NCBI GenBank assembly: GCA_002291955.1
Contig: DBBA01000067.1
Coordinates: 1 to 6,099 of the forward strand
Direction of reading: 5' to 3'
Origin: Rhodobacteraceae bacterium UBA996
GTDB lineage: Bacteria; Pseudomonadota; Alphaproteobacteria; Rhodobacterales; Rhodobacteraceae
Length of the DNA: 6,099 nt
The notes below the pieces were generated by a model. The model was given only the letters and a program-made list of their open reading frames with translations, searched no databases and was not told the DNA's origin. The position numbers were made by a program, and so were the translations under genes. Position 1 is the first letter of the stretch; each line of letters begins with the position of its first letter. Of this stretch, positions 1-4,717 are shown in pieces.

Positions 1-1
1 G

Positions 2-610
2 GGGGGGGTGGACCCGCCGCGCCACCTGGACCTCGGCGGCGGCTCCGGGCGCGTGGCCCGGCACGCGGCGATGGAGGAGGGGCTGGAGGTCTGGCTCTGC
101 GACGTGGACGGCCGCGCGATCGAGTGGGTGGACCAGCACTTCGCCCGCCCCGTGCGGGCCTTCCGCAACCGGCCCGAGCCGCACCTGCCCCTGCCGGACG
201 GCTATTGCGATCTCGTTTCCGCCTTCTCGGTGTTTCAACATCTCGATGGCGACGAACGCCAATGGCTACTTGAGCTGCTGCGCGTGACGCGGCCCGGCGG
301 GCGCGTCGCCATCAGCGTCAACGACGAGCATGTGTGGGGCTTGCTGGCCAACCCCGATTGGCACTGGCTGCGCGACGCCTTCGCGGGTGCGGACGGTGCC
401 TGCGCCGAGCGGCTCGCCGCGCTCGTGGAGGATCCCCTGCCCGGCGAGCGGTTCGTTTGGCGGGCGCCGGACGGCGGGTCGGGTTATCTCCGCGTCTTCA
501 CGCACTCGGCCCATGTTCAGCGGCACTGGGGGCGCTTCGCCGAGATCGAGGAATACCGCGTGGGCGGCCTGAACTACCAGTCGCTGGTTGTGCTGCGCAA
601 AGCCAGTTGA
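2..610 (+). CDS. Class I SAM-dependent methyltransferase, 5'-partial
   Basis: A methyltransferase that moves a methyl group from S-adenosylmethionine to an unidentified acceptor, probably in the cytoplasm. The reading frame is open to the left edge, so the N-terminus is missing; the GTG at position 8 is most likely an internal Val codon because it lies only six residues before SAM motif I. Counting from that codon, the glycine-rich SAM loop DLGGGSGR is at residues 8-15, the acidic residue expected to hold the ribose is Asp32 in LCDVDG, the motif with YCDLVSAFSVFQHL is at 66-79, and the post-motif RPGGRVAISVND is at 95-106. The tail ends in a beta-strand-like SLVVLRK before TGA at 608-610. The fold is clear from these motifs; the substrate is not. 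The gene converges on another methyltransferase 47 bp away. The missing part is probably the substrate-recognition N-terminus, so specificity cannot be judged here. Confidence 0.85.
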   Translation, partial: GGVDPPRHLDLGGGSGRVARHAAMEEGLEVWLCDVDGRAIEWVDQHFARPVRAFRNRPEPHLPLPDGYCDLVSAFSVFQHLDGDERQWLLELLRVTRPGGRVAISVNDEHVWGLLANPDWHWLRDAFAGADGACAERLAALVEDPLPGERFVWRAPDGGSGYLRVFTHSAHVQRHWGRFAEIEEYRVGGLNYQSLVVLRKAS

Positions 611-621
611 GGCGGCATGCG

Positions 622-657
622 CGCCGGCGGCCACGGGACGCGTGGGCCGCCGAGGCG
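622..657. terminator. GC-rich hairpin between convergent methyltransferase genes, possible bidirectional terminator
   Basis: Arms 626-632 (GGCGGCC) and 645-651 (GGCCGCC) pair perfectly. Two more pairs (633-634 with 642-643) extend the stem inward past one bulged G. Four more (622-625 with 654-657) extend it outward past a two-base bulge. The loop is seven bases. It occupies most of the 47-bp gap between two stop codons facing each other, the usual place for a shared terminator. Neither strand has a T-tract after the stem, so it is not a canonical intrinsic terminator; a role as an RNA 3'-end stabiliser is equally possible. Confidence 0.4.
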
Positions 658-1539
658 TCAGTCCTGCCCCCAGTCGTAGCAATGGCTCAGCGGGCGCTTG
701 ATGATCCACACCGGATCTTGCGTGCCGTGCCAGCCCTTTTCCTGGTAGCAAAGCAGGTGTGCGTCGTCGCGCGCCTCAATCACCTCCCGTATCCAGCGCA
801 TGTCCACGAAGGTCATGCCGTAGCCGACGTTGCCCGGGTAGTCCGCGTAGCCAAAGCCGGTTTCGCGCCGCCGACCCTCGATGGCGGCGTAGCGTTCGTC
901 GGAAATCGTCTTGAACGAGTTCTTGTGGGCCCATTCCATGCCGCGGGAGCAGACCGTGATTCCGGCGAGCCCACCCGGCGCCAGGCAATCAACGAGGCGC
1001 CGGAACAGGGCGCGGCACGCGGCCTCGGGCAGGTGGGTGGCGAGGCTTCCGCACCAGACCAGATCAAGGTCGGAGGGCAGTTCGACCGCGTCGAGATCGG
1101 GCTGGGACAGCACCGGGATGGCCCCGAAGCGCTCGGCGCAAAAGGCGATGCCGCCGCGGTTGATGTCGCCGGCGAAGATATCGGCGCTTGGGAACGCGGC
1201 CCGGAAAAAGCGGGTCACCCGGCCGTGGCCCGACGGGAAGTCGAGCACGCGGCGCGGCGCGGGCGCGTCGGCCAGGAGCAGCGCGTTGACGCAGGACCGC
1301 AAAGCCGAACGGCCGCCATACATGTAGTGCGCGCGCGCCCACCGCGCGCCCTCGCCCTTGTGGCTGCCGCCGTTGAGGAGGCCGTTCCACATCTCGTCCT
1401 CGACGTGGATCGCGGGGTCGTGCGTGCGGTAGGCCGCGTCCATCGCGGCGAGGAGCCGATGCCGCCGCGCCAGGGCGCCGTCCACCCAATCGGCCGTGGG
1501 CGAAACGAAGGGGTACTCGGAGTCCGGGACGAGTGTCAT
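658..1539 (-). CDS. Class I SAM-dependent methyltransferase (DFPSGHGR type)
   Basis: A complete 293-residue SAM-dependent methyltransferase with unknown acceptor. Motif I is the variant VLDFPSGHGR at residues 98-107, where Pro-Ser replaces the more usual Gly-x of DxGxGxG. The ribose-binding acid is probably Asp125 in FAGDIN. LDLVWCGSLATHLPE (158-172) and LAPGGLAGITV (186-196) are the later core strands. About 95 residues precede the SAM fold, including a Trp/His/Tyr-rich stretch (WNGLLNGGSHKGEGARW, 51-67) that probably helps form the substrate pocket. The C-terminus has a WHGTQDPVWIIKR strand (270-282). The ATG at 1537-1539 was chosen because AGGA (1547-1550 on the complementary strand) sits seven bases upstream and the protein from there is methyltransferase-like. 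The frame stays open upstream into the CoA-transferase region, but that part translates to Arg/Pro-rich nonsense. From memory, enzymes with this motif I often sit near glycan or O-antigen genes; nothing else here confirms that. Confidence 0.88.
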   Translation of the reverse strand: MTLVPDSEYPFVSPTADWVDGALARRHRLLAAMDAAYRTHDPAIHVEDEMWNGLLNGGSHKGEGARWARAHYMYGGRSALRSCVNALLLADAPAPRRVLDFPSGHGRVTRFFRAAFPSADIFAGDINRGGIAFCAERFGAIPVLSQPDLDAVELPSDLDLVWCGSLATHLPEAACRALFRRLVDCLAPGGLAGITVCSRGMEWAHKNSFKTISDERYAAIEGRRRETGFGYADYPGNVGYGMTFVDMRWIREVIEARDDAHLLCYQEKGWHGTQDPVWIIKRPLSHCYDWGQD

Positions 1540-1546
1540 GCCGCGT

Positions 1547-1550
1547 TCCT
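1547..1550 (-). promoter_or_regulatory. Shine-Dalgarno AGGA of the second methyltransferase
   Basis: On the minus strand AGGA lies seven bases before the ATG at 1539. It decides the start: the frame is open far upstream, and this is where a ribosome site and recognisable protein coincide. Confidence 0.6.
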
Positions 1551-1596
1551 GCCGTCGTCGGTGGTGGTGCCGTTTCGGCCCTTTCGCTCGCAGCTT

Positions 1597-1622
1597 TTGC
1601 GGCCGCGGTCGCGGATCCGCAA
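1597..1622 (-). repeat. Inverted repeat (10-bp stem) downstream of the CoA-transferase gene
   Basis: TTGCGG (1597-1602) pairs with CCGCAA (1617-1622), and CCGC (1603-1606) pairs with GCGG (1611-1614), giving ten base pairs with a two-base bulge (1615-1616) and a four-base loop (1607-1610). It lies 36 bp past the stop codon of the CoA-transferase and 57 bp before the ATG of the second methyltransferase, both on the minus strand. No T-run follows on that strand, so an intrinsic terminator is only one option; RNA processing or 3'-end protection are others. The central GCGGATCCGC (1611-1620) is itself a perfect palindrome. Confidence 0.45.
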
Positions 1623-1658
1623 CTCCCCGTCTGGCCGGCCCGGTCCGCGCGCCGCGGC

Positions 1659-3002
1659 TCAGAACCAGCGGCGCGGGATCAGCCCGTTCGCGTAGGCCTC
1701 GCGCTCCAGCGCCTCGCGGAAGTCGGGGTGCGCGATGGAGATCATGGCCTTCGCCCGCTCCGCCACCGACTTGCCCTTGAGGCACACCATCCCGAACTCG
1801 GTCGCCACGTGCATCACGTCCGTGCGCGGGACGGTGACGACCGTGCCGGGCGGCAGCTCCACCACCACGCGGCTCTTCCGCTCGCCGCGCTTGTCGTAGG
1901 TGGAGGGCATGCAAAGGATCGCCCGTCCGCCCTCCGACTCGTAGGCCGCGCGCACGAAGCCGAGCTGCCCGCCCGTGCCGCTGAAGTGCCGGTGGCCCGA
2001 GGACTCGGACGCGGCCTGCCCCTGGAGGTCCATCTGCCCCGTGCTGTTCACCGCCACCACGTGGCGGTTGCGCGCGACGAGGCGCGGCAGATTCGTGTAG
2101 TCCACCGCCCGCGAGGAGAAGGCCGGGTTGCGGTCGAGGTAGTCGTACAGCCCGCGCGAGCCCATCGCGAAGGCGTACACGGCCAGCCCCGGGTCCACCT
2201 GCTTGCGCGCCCCCGTGGCGACGCCTGCGCGCACGAGGTCGGCGAGCCCGTCCACCATCATCTCCGTCCCGATGCCGAGGTCGCGCACGCCCGAGGAGAG
2301 GAGCGCGCGGCACACCGCGCCGGGCAGCCCGCCGATGCCGATCTGGAGGCAGTCGCCGTCGCGGATCTCGGCGGCGACGAGGCGCGCGATGGCCATGTCC
2401 GTCTCGGTCGCCTCGGCGGCGGGGAGTTCGGCGGGGGGCCTGCCGTCGCCGTCGAGGACATAGTCCAGCTCGCTCTCGTGGATCGCGTTGCCCTCGCCGC
2501 CGTGGCACCAGGGCAGGCCGGGATTGACCTCGACGATGGCGATCCGCGCCCGCTCCAGCATCGCCTTGTGGTAGGTGGCGGCGGTGGAGAAGTTGTAGAA
2601 CCCGTCCGCGTCGCGCGGGCAGACCTGGACGACGCCGATGTCCACGCGCTCGACGAAGCGGCGGTAGAGATCGGGGGCCTCGCCGAAGTTGAAGGGGAGG
2701 TAGTTGCACAGCCCCGCATCGTGCTGGCGGCGGTCGTAGCCGCCGAAGTGCCAGTTGGCCGTCAGGATGTGCTCGCCCGTAGGGTCGGCGGCGTGATGCG
2801 CGCGGGGGCGCAGCGTGATGCAGTTGCGGATCTTTACCCCGCGCAGTTCGCGCGCGCGGGCGCCCAGCGCCGCGTCGAAGGCGTCCGGCTGGCCCGCGCC
2901 GAAGCCGTAGTCGAGCCACATGCCGTCCTGGACGAGGGCTGCGGCCTGTTCGGCGGTGATCCGCTGCGGGCGGGACGTGCCGGGCGACAAGCGGGCGGAC
3001 AT
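1659..3002 (-). CDS. Acetyl-CoA hydrolase/transferase family protein (4-hydroxybutyrate/butyryl CoA-transferase type)
   Basis: A 447-residue family-I CoA-transferase, which passes CoA between a short-chain acyl-CoA and a free acid (typically acetate) through a glutamyl-CoA thioester. The length matches the roughly 430-450 residues usual for 4-hydroxybutyrate and butyryl-CoA:acetate CoA-transferases. Landmarks: QPDAFDAALGARA (38-50) in the N-terminal half; HILTANWHFGG (78-88); LQIGIGGLP (219-227), the glycine-rich loop opening the C-terminal half; GTEMMVDG (245-252), with Glu247 as the expected catalytic residue; and SGTGGQLGF (341-349), the CoA-contacting loop. The ATG at 3000-3002 has GGAGG eight bases upstream. 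Position 348 is Gly where I recall Asp in most relatives, so activity might be altered. The true acids cannot be told from sequence; acetate, propionate, butyrate and 4-hydroxybutyrate are all possible. It is followed on the same strand, after 119 bp, by the methyltransferase, with no obvious functional link. Confidence 0.9.
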   Translation of the reverse strand: MSARLSPGTSRPQRITAEQAAALVQDGMWLDYGFGAGQPDAFDAALGARARELRGVKIRNCITLRPRAHHAADPTGEHILTANWHFGGYDRRQHDAGLCNYLPFNFGEAPDLYRRFVERVDIGVVQVCPRDADGFYNFSTAATYHKAMLERARIAIVEVNPGLPWCHGGEGNAIHESELDYVLDGDGRPPAELPAAEATETDMAIARLVAAEIRDGDCLQIGIGGLPGAVCRALLSSGVRDLGIGTEMMVDGLADLVRAGVATGARKQVDPGLAVYAFAMGSRGLYDYLDRNPAFSSRAVDYTNLPRLVARNRHVVAVNSTGQMDLQGQAASESSGHRHFSGTGGQLGFVRAAYESEGGRAILCMPSTYDKRGERKSRVVVELPPGTVVTVPRTDVMHVATEFGMVCLKGKSVAERAKAMISIAHPDFREALEREAYANGLIPRRWF

Positions 3003-3010
3003 GGGCGTTT

Positions 3011-3015
3011 CCTCC
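3011..3015 (-). promoter_or_regulatory. Strong Shine-Dalgarno GGAGG of the CoA-transferase
   Basis: On the minus strand CCGGAGGAAA places GGAGG eight bases before the ATG at 3002. It is the strongest ribosome binding site in the window and fixes the start of the 447-residue protein. Confidence 0.85.
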
Positions 3016-3071
3016 GGTTTTCTGGGCCGCGATTGCTACACCGGAAGCGGCGCGAACGCGCGCGCTTTTTC

Positions 3072-3086
3072 CCGCGCCGGGCGCGG
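3072..3086 (-). repeat. Short GC hairpin just after the PAP2 gene
   Basis: CCGCGC and GCGCGG pair over six base pairs with a three-base loop, beginning five bases past the stop codon of the PAP2 protein on the minus strand. It is followed there by GAAAAA rather than a T-run, so it does not meet the intrinsic terminator pattern. It may only reduce read-through into the CoA-transferase gene 89 bp downstream, or be chance in such GC-rich DNA. Confidence 0.3.
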
Positions 3087-3091
3087 CGCCT

Positions 3092-3964
3092 TCATCCCAG
3101 CCTACGCCGCGCCGCCCAGACCGCGCCCACCGCCACCGCCACCCCCGCGACCACGTCCACCAGGTAGTGCCAGCCCTCCGTCGGCGTGGAAAGGATCATC
3201 AGCCCGTTGAGCACCCAGGCGAGGAAGGCGAGCGGCGTGCCGCGCGCGGCGTGGATCAGCGCCACCGCGGTCACCGTGTGGTAGGAGGGGAAGGTGACGA
3301 TGCCCTGGAGGTTGCCGAGGTCGAGCGCGCCCAGCGTGCCCCCGCGAAGCGCCCGCTGCGCGTCGAGGTAATGCGCGGGAGTCTCGTCGCCGAAAAACAC
3401 CGCCGCGCCCTCGGCCGGGAGCGCCGCCGAAATGGCCACGGTGACGGCGAGCGACAGCCCCATCACCGCCAGGAACTCGTCGGCCCGCGCGCGCATGCCG
3501 GCGAGCGGCAGCAGCACCAGCGCCGCGGCGATTTGCAAGGACATCGAGGTGTAGGCGATGCGCAGCGTGTCGCGCAGCCCGGGCCGCGCCTCGACCCACG
3601 CCGCCCAGTCGGGCCAGTGGAAGCCGAACAGCGCCGCGTCCCACGCCGCGAGCCGCGCGTCGGCGAGCGGCGCGCCAGCGCGGAAGGCGAGGTAGGAGAG
3701 CAGACTGCCGGCGGTCGCCATGGCGGTGAAGAGCGCGACGCCGGCGGCGAGGTCGGCGGCCCGTTCGCCGCCGCGCAGCCGGCGGTAGAGCAGCAGGTTC
3801 AGCGCGAGGACGGCGAGGGTCAGCAGCAGATCGGGCAGGCCGCGCACGGGCAGGCCGTTCGCCCAGGACCAGACGAACACAGTCCCGGCCGCGGCGCAGG
3901 ACGCGCCGGCGGCGATCAGGCCGGCGCGGGCGCGGGCGGGCAGGCGGGTCCGGGCTTCGGTCAT
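3092..3964 (-). CDS. PAP2 superfamily membrane protein (Aur1/IPC-synthase-like branch)
   Basis: A 290-residue polytopic inner-membrane protein that probably hydrolyses or transfers a phospho-head group on a lipid. Two of the three PAP2 motifs are visible: PSYHT at 226-230 with His229, and the STPTEGWHYLVD block at 259-270 with His266 and Asp270, the expected catalytic acid/base pair. The first motif of classic lipid phosphatases (KxxxxxxRP) is not seen, as in the PAP2_3 / Aur1-like branch that includes inositol phosphorylceramide synthases. Hydrophobic stretches near 13-35, 45-60, 74-95, 138-156, 163-183, 229-260 and 267-285 suggest six to eight membrane segments; the loop with WDAALFGFHWPDW (108-120) also recalls that branch. 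The ATG at 3964 was chosen over an upstream one at 4042: the extra 26 residues are featureless and would overlap the divergent gene. Its AAGGAG (3978-3983) is 13 bases away, longer than ideal. Substrate unknown; undecaprenyl-, inositol- or phosphatidate-type lipids are all possible. Confidence 0.82.
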   Translation of the reverse strand: MTEARTRLPARARAGLIAAGASCAAAGTVFVWSWANGLPVRGLPDLLLTLAVLALNLLLYRRLRGGERAADLAAGVALFTAMATAGSLLSYLAFRAGAPLADARLAAWDAALFGFHWPDWAAWVEARPGLRDTLRIAYTSMSLQIAAALVLLPLAGMRARADEFLAVMGLSLAVTVAISAALPAEGAAVFFGDETPAHYLDAQRALRGGTLGALDLGNLQGIVTFPSYHTVTAVALIHAARGTPLAFLAWVLNGLMILSTPTEGWHYLVDVVAGVAVAVGAVWAARRRLG

Positions 3965-4040
3965 CGGGCCGCAACATCTCCTTGCCGCCGCGCTTGGGCT
4001 AGGGCATGGCTGCGCGGGTTGTTGGAGATCGGCGAAAGAC
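3965..4040. promoter_or_regulatory. Divergent intergenic region between the PAP2 gene and the repeat-protein gene
   Basis: These 76 bases separate two divergent start codons and so should hold promoters for both strands, or at least both leaders. I find no convincing -35/-10 pair with 16-18 base spacing on either strand; a TTGCCG (3982-3987) and a TAGGGC (4000-4005) are too close together. The call rests on gene arrangement, not on recognised boxes. Confidence 0.4.
3978..3983 (-). promoter_or_regulatory. AAGGAG, probable Shine-Dalgarno of the PAP2 gene (long spacing)
   Basis: On the minus strand the sequence reads AAGGAG, immediately ATG (3975-3977, wrong frame), then the in-frame ATG at 3962-3964. 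The distance to the in-frame start is 13 bases, and to the out-of-frame ATG zero, so only the farther one is a plausible start. No alternative in-frame ATG, GTG or TTG lies between them. Confidence 0.5.
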
Positions 4041-4658
4041 ATGGGCTGGCTTCGCCTTCTGGTCGCCGCGCCGGCGAACCTCTTGGCTGTCGCCCTGCTC
4101 TACGGCGCGGCGGCCGGCGTGTCGCCGAGCGTGTCCGCCGTCGGGGCGGCGGTGGCGCAAACCGCGGTGTCGGCCGTGAGCGGTGCCGTGTCGGCCTTGC
4201 CCGCTCCGATCGCGAGCGCTTTCACCTCGGTCGTCAGCCAAGTGTCGAACGCGCTGACCTCCGCCGCGTCGACCGTGGTGTCTGCGAGCGGTGCGGTCCC
4301 GTACCGCCCGCCCTTCAGCGTGCCGTCTGGCCCGTTCCCGAACCCGAGTGTGTCGGCGGGTCCCGGCCCCCGGCCGCCGTTCAGCGTGCCGTCGGGCCCC
4401 TTCTCGAACCCGAGCCTGTCGGCGGCGCCCGGCCCGCGCCCGCCGCTGAGCGGCCCCGGAAGCAACCCGCTGCCCCCGGCGTTCAGCCTTCCCAGCGCCC
4501 CAATGTTTCCCCCGGGCACCTCGTTCAGCCTCCCCTCGCTGAGCGTCGGCCCCGACCCGGGCAACGTGCCGGTGCCGGGGCCGAGCGCTCTGGCCCTGCT
4601 GGTGAGCGCGTTGGCGGCGCTGAGCTTTGCGTGGATGCGGCTGCGCGGGCCGCGTTGA
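4041..4658 (+). CDS. Pro/Ser/Ala/Gly-rich repeat protein with N-terminal hydrophobic segment and PEP-CTERM-like tail
   Basis: I do not recognise this 205-residue protein as any named family. Visible parts: a hydrophobic N-terminus (LRLLVAAPANLLAVALLYG, 4-22) that could be a signal peptide or anchor; an Ala/Val/Ser-rich stretch (about 23-85); a proline-rich region (89-175) with two near-identical 22-residue units at 89-110 and 111-132 and a degraded third starting at 133; and a tail of VPVPGPSALALL (176-187), a hydrophobic span to about 199, then Arg200, Arg202 and Arg205. That order of VPxP motif, membrane helix and basic end matches the layout of PEP-CTERM/VPxPA exosortase signals, suggesting an envelope or secreted low-complexity protein. 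It starts 76 bp from the divergent PAP2 gene and ends 59 bp before argS. A purine-rich GAAAGA (4034-4039) lies just before the ATG. The opposite strand also has a 154-codon low-complexity frame over 4100-4564, but without a hydrophobic start or sorting-like end. Gene reality is likely, not certain. Confidence 0.62.
   Translation: MGWLRLLVAAPANLLAVALLYGAAAGVSPSVSAVGAAVAQTAVSAVSGAVSALPAPIASAFTSVVSQVSNALTSAASTVVSASGAVPYRPPFSVPSGPFPNPSVSAGPGPRPPFSVPSGPFSNPSLSAAPGPRPPLSGPGSNPLPPAFSLPSAPMFPPGTSFSLPSLSVGPDPGNVPVPGPSALALLVSALAALSFAWMRLRGPR
4305..4436 (+). repeat. Two tandem 66-bp coding repeats
   Basis: Units 4305-4370 and 4371-4436 encode 22 residues each, beginning RPPFSVPSGPF. By hand alignment they match at 56 of 66 bases. 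Six of the ten differences are silent third-position changes in the plus frame. A third, decayed unit begins at 4437 (RPPLSGP). Unit length divisible by three keeps the reading frame if copies are gained or lost. Confidence 0.85.
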
Positions 4659-4687
4659 GCGCCGCCGCCGCCGTGTCCTGACAGGCC

Positions 4688-4711
4688 GCGGCGCGCGTGC
4701 TAGCGCGCCGC
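4688..4711 (+). promoter_or_regulatory. Perfect 9-bp hairpin directly upstream of argS
   Basis: GCGGCGCGC (4688-4696) pairs with GCGCGCCGC (4703-4711) over nine GC pairs, with the six-base loop GTGCTA. It ends six bases before the argS ATG, where a Shine-Dalgarno sequence would normally lie and none is visible. It could end transcription of the upstream small gene (no T-run follows), or shape translation of argS. Function is inferred from position only. Confidence 0.45.
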
Positions 4712-4717
4712 CCGACC

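Noticed and set aside
1..8. Run of eight G at the window start
   Set aside because: It could be an assembly-end artefact or simple Gly codons; with only the edge visible, nothing can be concluded.
658..1539. Foreign origin of the methyltransferase region from base composition
   Set aside because: Reading the codons, third positions are still mostly G or C as in the neighbours; I see no clear shift, and no mobile element flanks the region.
658..2919. A 753-codon minus-strand frame that would fuse the methyltransferase to a long N-terminal extension
   Set aside because: The part upstream of 1539 is the CoA-transferase gene read out of frame, giving an Arg/Pro/Gly-rich sequence. A ribosome site and recognisable methyltransferase start coincide at 1539.
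3003..3091. Possible promoter for the CoA-transferase (TGTAGCAAT as a -10 box)
   Set aside because: No -35-like hexamer lies 16-18 bases upstream; the match is too weak.
1533..3167. A 544-codon plus-strand frame
   Set aside because: It is antisense to the CoA-transferase gene and has biased, domain-free composition.
3102..3977. A 291-codon minus-strand frame starting at the ATG directly after AAGGAG
   Set aside because: The ATG has no spacing from the Shine-Dalgarno sequence, and the product is Arg-rich, whereas the overlapping frame encodes a coherent PAP2 membrane protein.
4661..4673. Short GCC microsatellite before argS
   Set aside because: Only about four units in a non-coding GC-rich gap; expected by chance.
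3167..4681. A 504-codon plus-strand frame
   Set aside because: It runs antisense to the PAP2 gene and out of frame with the repeat protein, is Arg/Gly/Glu-rich and shows no domain; it is open only because stops are rare in such GC-rich DNA.
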